Both the position numbers and the translations under genes were made by a program. From Desertivirga brevis (lineage in GTDB: Bacteria > Bacteroidota > Bacteroidia > Sphingobacteriales > Sphingobacteriaceae), in the NCBI RefSeq assembly GCF_017355835.1, contig NZ_JAFEWF010000002.1:248001-312000 (forward strand): 64,000 nucleotides of DNA. Direction: 5' to 3'. Within the stretch, counting starts at the first letter, position 1. The number at the start of each line of letters is the position of its first letter. A model generated the notes under the pieces. It searched no databases and was not told the origin of the DNA. It was given only the letters and a program-made list of their open reading frames with translations. Shown here in pieces: positions 9,241 through 17,710 of the stretch.

Positions 9241-10362
9241 CTAAAAAGGAGCTCCATGTGTCCGCCTGATAATGAAATTTGATAAAGGCTTAATAGTGCG
9301 TAAGCTCCTAATAGCTAACTCAGAGGTTACCTTACCTCCAAACAGTTTCTGCGTTAAACGACCAATTGCCAGGCGATTTGCAAAATGATGCTGCCATTTC
9401 CTGCGATAAATCTGTTCTATGACAGCTCTTTCCTGCAGATAGTTTTCATTTAGTGTGTCACACAAAATCTTAGCAGAATGTATCGCCATAGCCATCCCAT
9501 TCCCACATAAAGGACTTATCATGCCGGCTGCATCCCCGCAAAAAAGTATATGATTTTCAACCAGGGTTTTCCGTTCAAAGCTGATCTCATTGATCACCTC
9601 CGGTTTCTCATACAGGAATTCGGAACTTTCGAACAGCGATTTAAGGATCGGGTTTTTAAAGAGCACAGCCTTTTCCATTTCCTTAAGGTTGCCATAGTTT
9701 TTAATATTATTATTATGGGATAGGTAACAAAGGCAATACTTTTCATCTTCTATTTTAACAGTCCCGCAGTAACCTTTCTCAAAATTGTCCAGTTGTACAA
9801 GGTTGGCTGGGAAGTCAGTCCTGATATGATATTTAACTCCAATGAATGGGCTCCGGCGTGAAAAAAACGACCTGGACCTGTCTAGATTGGAACGCTTTCC
9901 ATGAGAGCAGATGACGAAGTTTGAAGTAATTACCCGGCTATCCTCCAGCAGTACATCAAAACCGTTTCCATGAAACGTAATATCCGTTGCTTTTAGCCCA
10001 AGAACAACTTCAACTCCTAAACCTTGAGCCGTGCGGTAGAGATAATCATCGAGTACGAAGCGGCTTAGTCCTACTCCTCCCAAATCCAGATTAGTTTTAA
10101 AAATTTGACCAGATACAGAGCTTATTGCCAGCTGAGTGATATTCGAGGGGTTCAACTGATACAGGTCGATATCAATCCTTTTCAAAAAGGAGACAACCTC
10201 ATTAGAAATATACTCCCCGCACACTCTATGAAAGGGATATTGTTTTTTTTCAATAAGAATTACCGGAAATCCGTTTCGGCTTAGAACAATAGAACAAATG
10301 AGCCCAGCTAAACCTCCGCCAATAATAGTAACAGTTGGCTTATCACGCGTTAGTATTGCCAT
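9241..10362 (-). CDS. FAD-dependent oxidoreductase of the geranylgeranyl reductase / aromatic hydroxylase type
   Basis: A 373-residue flavoprotein with the dinucleotide motif GGGLAG (15-20), the ribose-binding E38, and the second FAD motif GDAAGMISPLCGNGMAMAIH near residue 280, all typical of group A flavin monooxygenases and geranylgeranyl reductases. Its start overlaps the methyltransferase stop by 20 bases and it is the last gene of the polyketide synthase operon. By analogy with SrsC of Streptomyces griseus, which hydroxylates an alkylresorcinol made by the type III synthase SrsA, it may oxidise an aromatic polyketide; reduction of an isoprenoid double bond is the alternative. Function inferred from context only. 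Confidence 0.8.
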   Translation of the reverse strand: MAILTRDKPTVTIIGGGLAGLICSIVLSRNGFPVILIEKKQYPFHRVCGEYISNEVVSFLKRIDIDLYQLNPSNITQLAISSVSGQIFKTNLDLGGVGLSRFVLDDYLYRTAQGLGVEVVLGLKATDITFHGNGFDVLLEDSRVITSNFVICSHGKRSNLDRSRSFFSRRSPFIGVKYHIRTDFPANLVQLDNFEKGYCGTVKIEDEKYCLCYLSHNNNIKNYGNLKEMEKAVLFKNPILKSLFESSEFLYEKPEVINEISFERKTLVENHILFCGDAAGMISPLCGNGMAMAIHSAKILCDTLNENYLQERAVIEQIYRRKWQHHFANRLAIGRLTQKLFGGKVTSELAIRSLRTIKPLSNFIIRRTHGAPF

Positions 10363-11056
10363 TTTTATAAATTATCAGTTGCCAGCGAAACGCCCACATC
10401 CATTTTAACTCGTAATTCCTAATGCCTGCTATTGACAGCAGCTCTTCAATTTCTTCTCTTCGAAATCCTTTCAATACAGAAAGCTTGGAATCGTTCTTTA
10501 CCATGGGAGATTTTGAGAATGCATGAGTTAAAATACCGATAGAATGATAAGCAAACCAGTGTCGGTGCAGATCATTTACGATAACGGCTTTCTTGCAACA
10601 CTCTAACATTTTTCTGATCAGATTTATCCAAGCGGAATTGTCAAAGTGATGAGTGAACAGGCTTGAAAGAACAATGTCAAATTGATCTGGTTTAAGATCG
10701 TTAGACATTACGTCAGCATGTATGTACTCTATTTCCGAATATTGTGAAGAATGAAGCCGAGCGTATTCTACCGCAGTTGCAGTAGCATCAACACCTACAA
10801 ATTTCAGGCTTGAAGCCTTTTTTCTTCCCCATTTTGCCAGAACCCTTAATGAATCGCCGCCTCCGCAACCCCAATCACTTATCGTCATCTTATCCCGAAC
10901 ACCAATCTTCTTTAAGGCGTCAAAAAAAACTGCATATCCCCCTAACAATTTGTTTATTACCTCCAGCTCGTCCATAATTGGGTGAATAGTGTCACTGCCA
11001 AGTTGGAAGTCGTCCATCATTTCCGGGAGATTACTTCGTTGGGTAAAATCAGGCAT
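10343..11056 (-). CDS. Class I SAM-dependent methyltransferase of the type III PKS operon
   Basis: A 237-residue protein with the SAM-binding motif DWGCGGGDSL (61-70) and the acidic end of strand 2 at D90 (FVGVD), then DIVLSSLFTHHF as motif II/post-I region. The start codon is one base after the polyketide synthase stop and its 3' end overlaps the FAD gene by 20 bases, so the three are translationally coupled. In comparable clusters, such as srsAB, the methyltransferase O-methylates the phenolic product. C-methylation cannot be excluded. The substrate is not known. Confidence 0.8.
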   Translation of the reverse strand: MPDFTQRSNLPEMMDDFQLGSDTIHPIMDELEVINKLLGGYAVFFDALKKIGVRDKMTISDWGCGGGDSLRVLAKWGRKKASSLKFVGVDATATAVEYARLHSSQYSEIEYIHADVMSNDLKPDQFDIVLSSLFTHHFDNSAWINLIRKMLECCKKAVIVNDLHRHWFAYHSIGILTHAFSKSPMVKNDSKLSVLKGFRREEIEELLSIAGIRNYELKWMWAFRWQLIIYKNGNTNA

Positions 11057-11057
11057 T

Positions 11058-12149
11058 TTAGATAGATTGAAGGATCATACTTTCAACAGTTAATCCTGGA
11101 CCAAATGCAAAGGTCATTATGTTTTCTCCTTTAGCAGTCTCCTCTAAAAAGCGTTTCAGAATAAAGAGGATGGTGACAGAAGACATGTTTCCATTTTGCC
11201 TTAAAGTTTCGTAAGAAATATCCAAAGCTTCCTCCGGTAGGCCAAGCATTTCTTCACATACCTCCAAAATTCGCCTGCCACCGGGATGCACGGCAGTGTG
11301 GTTAATAGAAGTTCGTGATATTCCAGCCCTGGCCGAAAGGTCGTCTGCTACTGTATTTATTTTCTTCCCGATATTTTTCGCTATACCAGAAGAAAGGCGC
11401 ATCTCATAACCGTAATCACCAATACGCCATGCCATCTCATCTTTCGCGTCTGTTACTAGCAGGTTGTAGAAGGTTTTTAAGGCGAGACCTTTTTTGTTAG
11501 TCTTGACATTTTCAACCATTACTGCTGCCGCTCCATCTGCAAACAATGAATTAGCTACCCAGTTCTCCATCGTGTTTTCTCGCTGAAAATGAAGTGTGCA
11601 AAGTTCCACATCTACAATCAGAACTTTAGCGTCCGGATTGGCCCTGCAAATATAGTCGGCAGTTTTTAAGGCATTGAACGCGCCATAGCAGCCCATAAAG
11701 TTTATACAAGTTCTTTCAATACTTTCTGCAAGTTTCAATTCCTGTACAATATCTATATCGAGGCCTGGTGCATACATGCCGGTACAACTGACAGTAATTA
11801 GGTGAGTGGCATCGATAAGGTCGAAATGAAGGTTATTACTCAGGTCATCAAGTGCCTTAATTGCTAAATCTTTCGCCGTTTTTTCATAGTAATTACTTCT
11901 TTCTTTAGTGCCAGGAAAAGGGTCTAAATTAGGTTCATTTCCAAAAAATGTATAAGTGCCACGTGAAACACCAAAGTCAGGAATAACAGAATGCCTGAAA
12001 TGAATACCCGAAGCTTCGTAAAGTTTTCGCAGACGAGAGGAGTTTTGCTCGTCGAGATTATGAGCAGTCGTCATAAACTCAAGAATTTTCATCTGAGGAA
12101 AACGGTATTGAGGATTTGCTGTTCCTATAGCGGTTATCGTGCTGCCCAT
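11058..12149 (-). CDS. Type III polyketide synthase (chalcone/alkylresorcinol synthase-like)
   Basis: A 363-residue thiolase-fold synthase with the complete catalytic triad: Cys154 in FMGCYGAFNALK, His288 in HTAVHPGGRR and Asn321 in GNMSSVTILF. The family end signature FGPGLTVES is at 349-357. Such enzymes extend an acyl-CoA starter with malonyl-CoA and cyclise it to resorcinols, pyrones or phloroglucinols. Homology to the bacterial alkylresorcinol/alkylpyrone synthase branch is suggested by the partner genes, not by residues I can read. It is first in the operon with methyltransferase and FAD enzyme, and divergent by 50 bases from the UbiA-family gene. Confidence 0.92.
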   Translation of the reverse strand: MGSTITAIGTANPQYRFPQMKILEFMTTAHNLDEQNSSRLRKLYEASGIHFRHSVIPDFGVSRGTYTFFGNEPNLDPFPGTKERSNYYEKTAKDLAIKALDDLSNNLHFDLIDATHLITVSCTGMYAPGLDIDIVQELKLAESIERTCINFMGCYGAFNALKTADYICRANPDAKVLIVDVELCTLHFQRENTMENWVANSLFADGAAAVMVENVKTNKKGLALKTFYNLLVTDAKDEMAWRIGDYGYEMRLSSGIAKNIGKKINTVADDLSARAGISRTSINHTAVHPGGRRILEVCEEMLGLPEEALDISYETLRQNGNMSSVTILFILKRFLEETAKGENIMTFAFGPGLTVESMILQSI

Positions 12150-12199
12150 TTCAATTTCTGTAATTTCAAGAACGTTTTTAAACTCTTAAGGTTTTTCCC

Positions 12200-13087
12200 A
12201 TGCCAATTCTGCCTTCGAAATCAGCATTGCTTCATATGCGCTTCCTGTTTTCGTTCTTTCTATTACCTGTATTTGTTTTTGCCTTGAGTCAAGCAGTTAC
12301 AGTGCGGCCATTTTCGGCAATACTTGTTTTTATCGCATGGCACTTGTTTGTTTACCCAGCAAGTAATGGTTACAACAGTTATTTTGATAAGGATGAAGGC
12401 AGTATAGCGCTGTTGGAAAAGCCTCCTGCTGTAGACAAAAGCCTCTACTGGTTCTCTCTACTATTTGACCTTATCGGATTTGTATTAGGACTTTTAGTTA
12501 GTCTGGAATTTGCTTTTTGTACAGTACTCTATGGATTATTGTCAAAAATGTATAGTCATCCCTCAGTCAGGCTGAAGAAGAATCCGGTAACAAGTTTTCT
12601 TGTGGTCTTCATTTTTCAAGGGGCCTTCGTGTATTGGGCAAGCCTTGCTGCTCTTTCAGGAACTAGCATTGCTGAGATGTGGAGTAAAGAGGTACTTATA
12701 GGGGGACTTATATGTTCTTGTTTAATCGGGGCCTCCTATCCACTTACTCAGGTATACCAGCATGAAGAAGACACCCGGCGCGGCGATAGAACATTAAGTC
12801 TTTTGTTGGGGATTAGAGGATCCTTTATGTTCTCGGGGATGCTATTCCTTGTTGGGGTGATACTTGTTTTCTTTTACTGGGAGTTCCGAGGAAGTATTGC
12901 AAACTTTTGGCTCTTTTTACTTTTTACACTACCGGTAGGGTATGTTTTCTTTTCTTGGTTTGCAAAGGTTTTTAAAGATAAGACTAATGCGAATTTTAAG
13001 TATATGAGCAGAATGACACTCACCAGTGGAGCCTCAATGTTGCTTTATTTCCTTACAGTCTACTTCCGTTCTTTCCTAAATATCTAA
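12200..13087 (+). CDS. UbiA-family membrane prenyltransferase-like protein
   Basis: A 295-residue protein of about eight or nine transmembrane helices. The first acidic motif, usually NxxxDxxxD, reads NSYFDKDEG (59-67): N59 and D63 are kept but the last Asp is shifted or replaced. The second acidic region is HEEDTRRGDRTL (188-199). UbiA proteins transfer a prenyl chain to an aromatic or other acceptor. Its position back to back with the type III polyketide synthase suggests the acceptor is the polyketide, giving a prenylated phenol or quinone-like lipid; this is inference. The 50-base gap must hold both promoters. It is convergent with the HD gene 11 bases on. Confidence 0.75.
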   Translation: MPILPSKSALLHMRFLFSFFLLPVFVFALSQAVTVRPFSAILVFIAWHLFVYPASNGYNSYFDKDEGSIALLEKPPAVDKSLYWFSLLFDLIGFVLGLLVSLEFAFCTVLYGLLSKMYSHPSVRLKKNPVTSFLVVFIFQGAFVYWASLAALSGTSIAEMWSKEVLIGGLICSCLIGASYPLTQVYQHEEDTRRGDRTLSLLLGIRGSFMFSGMLFLVGVILVFFYWEFRGSIANFWLFLLFTLPVGYVFFSWFAKVFKDKTNANFKYMSRMTLTSGASMLLYFLTVYFRSFLNI

Positions 13088-13098
13088 TACTCAGACCC

Positions 13099-13749
13099 TT
13101 ACTTCACACCATCCCATTCCCCGTAAAATTGTTCCAGGTACAACTCCATGAATTCGTGGCGTTCCTGTGCCAGGCGCTTTCCTGTAGAGGTGTTCATCTT
13201 GTCCTTTAGCAGCAGTAGCTTTTCGTAAAAATGGTTAATAGTTGGAGTTGCGCTTTTTTTATACTCCTCTTTGGTCATATTCAACTTAGGTGGAATTTCA
13301 GGATTGTAGAATTCACGTTGCTTGTATCCTCCGTAACTAAAAGCCCTCGCAATTCCTATCGCTCCAATGGCATCAAGGCGGTCTGCGTCTTGAACAACTT
13401 CAAGTTCTTTTGAACTAAACTTAATTTCTCCAAAACTAGCTTTAAACGACATGTACCTTATGATGTCTTTGACATGTTCGATAGTCGCTTCCTCAACCCC
13501 AATGCTTTCCAGAAATTCCTGAGCTTTCGCCGGGCCAATTTCCTCATCTCCATCATGAAATTTAGAATCCGCAATATCATGCAGCAGAGCTGCTAACTCA
13601 ACCACTAACAAGTCAGCGCCCTCTTCGATCCCGATAGTTTTTGCTGTTTGCCAAACTCGATAAATGTGCCACCAATCGTGTCCTCCTTCTGCTCCTCCAA
13701 GCGATTCCTTAACAAATGTCTCTGTTTGGTCTATAAAACTCATCTCCAA
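13099..13749 (-). CDS. HD-domain phosphohydrolase (YedJ-like)
   Basis: A 216-residue HD protein with metal-binding residues in GHDWWHIYRV (about 24-33), LLHDIADSKF (about 51-60) and a later D in VVQDADRLDAIG (about 122-133). This pattern matches the HD hydrolases related to E. coli YedJ, whose natural substrate is uncertain. Metal-dependent phosphohydrolase activity on small phosphorylated molecules is the likely role. It is convergent with the UbiA-family gene and 29 bases downstream of the rhomboid gene on the same strand, so may be read with it. Confidence 0.85.
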   Translation of the reverse strand: MEMSFIDQTETFVKESLGGAEGGHDWWHIYRVWQTAKTIGIEEGADLLVVELAALLHDIADSKFHDGDEEIGPAKAQEFLESIGVEEATIEHVKDIIRYMSFKASFGEIKFSSKELEVVQDADRLDAIGAIGIARAFSYGGYKQREFYNPEIPPKLNMTKEEYKKSATPTINHFYEKLLLLKDKMNTSTGKRLAQERHEFMELYLEQFYGEWDGVK

Positions 13750-13778
13750 TTTTGTTATGCCAGTATTGTTCCTAGTTC

Positions 13779-14453
13779 TTAATAATATTTATAACTTTCC
13801 TTTCCGTGCTTCCTACGTGCTCTGAAATTAAATCCCCTAATAATTCCATATGCGAACCCGCCGATGTGAGCCCAGTATCCTACTCCTGACGTATCTGAAG
13901 CCTGAGCACCCAACGAATCCCATCCTCCCATTAATTGCTGAACGATCCATATAAGGAGGAAAACAAATGCAGATACCCTGAAAAAAAAGAAGAAGAAAAA
14001 GACTTTAATCTTCGATGATGGGAACATTACCAGGTATGCTCCTAGCGTAGCTGCGATAGCACCCGAAGCACCAATGCACGGTATGTTACTACCACTTAAA
14101 ACAATACAATGAACAAGGGCTGCTGCAACACCTCCTGCAACATAAAATAGCAGGAAACGAAGGTTCCCAATTGATATCTCGATATTGTCACCAAAGATCC
14201 AAAGAAATAGCATATTGCCAATAAGATGCATCCAACCACCATGTAAGAACATACTGGTGAAAAGAGTGTACAATTGCTGTCCGTGCATTACCCGGGAAGG
14301 TGTAGCGCCATAGGTGAAAAACAAATTCTGCAATTGCTCTTCGTTCAGCTGTATCTCCTGCCAGAAAAAATAGCAATTGATAATTATAAGCAGGTAGGTA
14401 AATACTGGTCGATGCTGTCCTTTAACATGGTCGTCTCCTATGGGAAAAAGCAT
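13779..14453 (-). CDS. Rhomboid family intramembrane serine protease
   Basis: A 224-residue polytopic membrane protein with the rhomboid HxxxxN motif (H76 to N80 in HGGWMHLIGNMLF), catalytic Ser130 in GASG and His196 in WAHIGGF. These form the Ser-His dyad that cleaves transmembrane substrates. A segment of seven consecutive Phe (about 152-158), coded by an A/G-rich stretch on the plus strand at 13980-14002, is unusual but keeps frame. Substrates are unknown. It is followed by the HD gene and preceded by the alpha/beta hydrolase on the same strand. Confidence 0.92.
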   Translation of the reverse strand: MLFPIGDDHVKGQHRPVFTYLLIIINCYFFWQEIQLNEEQLQNLFFTYGATPSRVMHGQQLYTLFTSMFLHGGWMHLIGNMLFLWIFGDNIEISIGNLRFLLFYVAGGVAAALVHCIVLSGSNIPCIGASGAIAATLGAYLVMFPSSKIKVFFFFFFFRVSAFVFLLIWIVQQLMGGWDSLGAQASDTSGVGYWAHIGGFAYGIIRGFNFRARRKHGKESYKYY

Positions 14454-14521
14454 AGCTCTGGTTTAAGATGAAAATCTAAGATAAAATTCACAAATAAGTA
14501 TTATTGTTTAAAAACAAAGAG

Positions 14522-15496
14522 CTAAAGATTAGACAGTAAAGAAGTGACGAACTCTTGCGGAATTTGAACATGAGGAATATGTCCCACTCCTTCAAACTCA
14601 ATCAATTTCGCTCCTGGTATTTTTTTAGCAGTCTCTTTTCCAAGAACCTTATATTGCCCGTGCTTTTCCTGTTCTTCTTTTGACAATAAGCCTTTCCCAA
14701 CAATGGTTTTGTCTTCTTTACCGATAAAAAGGACAGTAGGAACTTTAATGTTTTTAAATTCGTGAACCACAGGCTGTTCATATATCATGGTAAAGGTCAT
14801 CGCTGATACTTTAGCATATCTCGGAAAATCGGCGCTCCTAGATACACCTCCACCTATTTTAACAAGGTAGTCGTATTCGCTTTTCCAACTTGGAAAGTAA
14901 GAGGTTTCATAATATTTCTTCACGCTTTCAGCTGTCGACTTCAGTTCGGTCTTGTACTGTTCCTCGGTGCTTATATAGGGAACAAAGCTGCGGTAGTCCT
15001 CAAGGCCTATTGGGTTTTCAAGGAGAAGCTGAGTTGTTCTATCAGGGAATAGTAAAGCAAATCGTGTAGCAAGCATACCTCCCATAGAATGGCCAAGTAT
15101 AGCTGTCTTTTGTATTCCTAGAGTGTCAAGAAGCTGCTTGTTAAATCTGGCTAGAGAATGAAAACTATAATGGATGAAAGCTTTTGATGATTTTCCAAAA
15201 CCGATCTGGTCAGGCACGATCACTCTGTAACCTTTGCTTGTAAGAGCTTTTATCACATCTGTCCAGTAGTATCCGGCAAAGTTCTTACCGTGAAAAAGCA
15301 TTACCGACTTTCCGTTAGGGTTACCAGGCTTGATGTCCATATAAGCCATCCTAAGATCTTGTCCCTCGGTGTTTATATTCATAAACCTAACCGGATATGG
15401 ATATTTAACATTCTCAAGAGTGATTGAAAGTGTATCCTCTTGAGCTTGAGTGAAAAAGCCTGTAAGTGAAAATAGAAGAGCTAGTAGTGTTTTCAT
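14522..15496 (-). CDS. Secreted alpha/beta-fold hydrolase
   Basis: A 324-residue protein with a signal peptide ending FFTQAQ (about residue 19). The fold is shown by the oxyanion HG (69-70), the nucleophile Ser137 in GHSMGG, and a C-terminal His in GVGHIPH; an Asp in GKEDKTI is the likely acid. The lid region 165-250 is typical of C-C hydrolase or epoxide-hydrolase-like enzymes. Periplasmic, substrate unknown. It stands 95 bases from the SDR gene upstream and 68 bases from the rhomboid gene. Confidence 0.88.
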   Translation of the reverse strand: MKTLLALLFSLTGFFTQAQEDTLSITLENVKYPYPVRFMNINTEGQDLRMAYMDIKPGNPNGKSVMLFHGKNFAGYYWTDVIKALTSKGYRVIVPDQIGFGKSSKAFIHYSFHSLARFNKQLLDTLGIQKTAILGHSMGGMLATRFALLFPDRTTQLLLENPIGLEDYRSFVPYISTEEQYKTELKSTAESVKKYYETSYFPSWKSEYDYLVKIGGGVSRSADFPRYAKVSAMTFTMIYEQPVVHEFKNIKVPTVLFIGKEDKTIVGKGLLSKEEQEKHGQYKVLGKETAKKIPGAKLIEFEGVGHIPHVQIPQEFVTSLLSNL

Positions 15497-15592
15497 CGTT
15501 AACCAGAAGTATAAGAATCCTGAATTTGAAATAGTGCCTGTCGGGCTTTTATTCAGCTTGCCGTAAGTTCGTCACTCTGAAGGTCAAAGGAT

Positions 15593-16378
15593 TTAAAGGG
15601 AAGCAGTTCTACCTCCATCAACCGGGATGTTAATGCCGTTAATATAATTTGCTGCAGGGCTCGCAAGGAAGGCAACTGCAGCAGCAACATCCTCGGGGGT
15701 CCCTATTTTTCCTGCTGGAATTTCTTTAATCATTTCCGCTTTTACCTGCTCTGAAGTTTTTCCTTCTTTTTCTGCCCGGCTGTTAATAAGGGATTCAAGG
15801 CGACCTGTCATAGCACTTCCGGGTAGAACATTGTTCACAGTAATACCCAATCCTCCCAACTCAAATGATAGTGTTTTAGCCCAGTTAGCTACCGCAGCCC
15901 TTATAGTGTTTGAAACGCCTAAGCCTTTCAGAGGCGTTTTTACAGATGTTGAGATAATGTTAATTATCCTTCCCCAGCCTGCTTGTCTCATATTAGGAAT
16001 TAGCAACTGAGCCAGGATTTGATTGCAAATCACGTGTTGTGAAAAAGCTTTTGTGTACTCTTCTAATTCAGCCTCGATGGCTAAGCCTCCGGCTGGCCCA
16101 CCAGTATTGTTTACGAGAATATCTATTGGGTTGCGTTCTATGTAATCAGCAACTTTAGCTTTCAAGTCTTCCGGTTGTGTAAAGTCTGCAACGATAAAAT
16201 GGTGAGATTCCGTATCATCAGCTGGTAATTGTTTGATTACTTCTTTAAGTTTTTCTTCATTACGGGCCACCAGGGTAACACTTGCTCCTAATAGGGCTAG
16301 CTCCATTGCCGATGCTTTTCCTATTCCCTGAGTGCTTCCGCAAACTAAAGCTCTTTTTCCGGTTAGATCCAAATTCAT
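15593..16378 (-). CDS. Atypical short-chain dehydrogenase/reductase lacking the YxxxK motif
   Basis: A 261-residue Rossmann protein with a good cofactor motif GSTQGIG (14-20), an NNTGG stretch (90-94, for NNAG) and the structural Ser region IISTSV (141-146). Where classical SDRs have YxxxK the sequence reads GVSNTIRAAVANW (154-166), so the Tyr is Ser156 and the Lys is Arg160. The remaining family features, including PVDGG near the C terminus, are intact. It probably binds NAD(P) and may use another mechanism or be non-catalytic. Its start is one base after the RarA stop, so it is translationally coupled to rarA. Confidence 0.85.
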   Translation of the reverse strand: MNLDLTGKRALVCGSTQGIGKASAMELALLGASVTLVARNEEKLKEVIKQLPADDTESHHFIVADFTQPEDLKAKVADYIERNPIDILVNNTGGPAGGLAIEAELEEYTKAFSQHVICNQILAQLLIPNMRQAGWGRIINIISTSVKTPLKGLGVSNTIRAAVANWAKTLSFELGGLGITVNNVLPGSAMTGRLESLINSRAEKEGKTSEQVKAEMIKEIPAGKIGTPEDVAAAVAFLASPAANYINGINIPVDGGRTASL

Positions 16379-16379
16379 A

Positions 16380-17660
16380 TTAATAGCCGTATTTGTCTTT
16401 CCACAAACGCTTCAACTGCTCCCTAAGTTTTAATTCAGCAGCATTATTGCCTGGTTCATAGAGCCGGGTGCCTGTTAATTTATCTGGAAAGTATTCCTGG
16501 TCAGAAAAATTACCATCATAGGCATGCGAATATTTATATTCAGTACCGTAACCTATATCCTTCATCAGTTTAGTCGGAGCATTTCTTATATGAAGAGGGA
16601 CCGGAAGATCTCCTGTTCTTGCAACCAATTCCTGTGCTTTATTAATTGCTTCATAGCTCGCATTGCTCTTAACAGAAGAAGCAAGATACACTACTGCTTG
16701 TGATAGGATTATCCGGGATTCGGGCCACCCGATAACATTAACTGCCTGAAAACAATTATTAGCTAATAAAAGTGCATTAGGATTGGCATTACCAATATCT
16801 TCTGAAGCCAGGATCAGTAACCTTCTTGCAATAAATAAAGGATCTTCTCCCCCTGCAATCATTCTTGCAAGCCAGTAAACAGCAGCATTCGGATCGCTTC
16901 CTCGAATAGATTTTATAAAGGCAGATATAATATCATAATGCTGTTCTCCAGCTTTGTCATACAATGCAAGATTCTGCTGAACATTATCAAGTACAAGTTT
17001 ATTAGTGATCTCCAGAGATTCTTTCCCTATTGCGTTTATTACTATTTCAAGAACATTAAGGAGTTTACGGGCATCCCCTCCACTTAGCCGTAATAATGCC
17101 TCATGTTCTTTGATCGATACCTGTTTTTGGGAAAGATATTTGTCTTCTTTTAAAGCTCTGCTTATAAGTTGAACGAGGTCGTCTTCGGTCAGGTGCTTAA
17201 GTATGTAAACCTGACAGCGCGATAGTAACGCCGAGATAACTTCGAAAGAAGGATTTTCTGTAGTTGCCCCGATCAGTGTAACCAATCCCCGTTCCACTGC
17301 CCCCAGCAAAGAATCTTGCTGAGATTTAGAGAAACGATGAATCTCATCTATAAAAAGCACCGGTAAGTTCTGTTCAAACTCTCTTAATCTGGCTGCTTTG
17401 TCAATTACCTCCCGTACATCTTTTACTCCTGAATTTATTGCACTTAAGCTAAAGAAAGGTCGCTTTAATTGCTGCGAGATAATAAAAGCAAGCGTTGTTT
17501 TTCCAACCCCGGGAGGGCCCCATAAAATAAGAGAGGGGAGATTCCCGCTCTCTATGGCTCTTCTTAGAATCGCATTTTGACCTACTAAATGTTGTTGTCC
17601 AACATACTCATCCAAAGAAGTTGGACGCATTCGTTCTGCTAAAGGAGGAATGGTAGGCAT
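16380..17660 (-). CDS. rarA: Replication-associated recombination AAA+ ATPase RarA (MgsA)
   Basis: A 426-residue clamp-loader-like ATPase. Walker A is GPPGVGKT (48-55), Walker B is LFIDEIHRF (about 101-109), sensor 1 is GATTENPSF, and the C-terminal MgsA domain with GSDPNAAVYWLARM follows from about 255. RarA acts at stalled replication forks together with single-strand binding protein and recombination factors. It lies 50 bases after glnS and overlaps closely with the SDR gene. Confidence 0.95.
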   Translation of the reverse strand: MPTIPPLAERMRPTSLDEYVGQQHLVGQNAILRRAIESGNLPSLILWGPPGVGKTTLAFIISQQLKRPFFSLSAINSGVKDVREVIDKAARLREFEQNLPVLFIDEIHRFSKSQQDSLLGAVERGLVTLIGATTENPSFEVISALLSRCQVYILKHLTEDDLVQLISRALKEDKYLSQKQVSIKEHEALLRLSGGDARKLLNVLEIVINAIGKESLEITNKLVLDNVQQNLALYDKAGEQHYDIISAFIKSIRGSDPNAAVYWLARMIAGGEDPLFIARRLLILASEDIGNANPNALLLANNCFQAVNVIGWPESRIILSQAVVYLASSVKSNASYEAINKAQELVARTGDLPVPLHIRNAPTKLMKDIGYGTEYKYSHAYDGNFSDQEYFPDKLTGTRLYEPGNNAAELKLREQLKRLWKDKYGY

Positions 17661-17710
17661 TATATGATGTTTTGATAGGAATTGAGGTCGGAAGCATCCG
17701 ACCCATTCCT

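Noticed and set aside
13980..14002. Frameshift in the rhomboid gene at the A/G-rich run
   Set aside because: The frame stays open on both sides and the catalytic Ser and His are in one frame with the N terminus.
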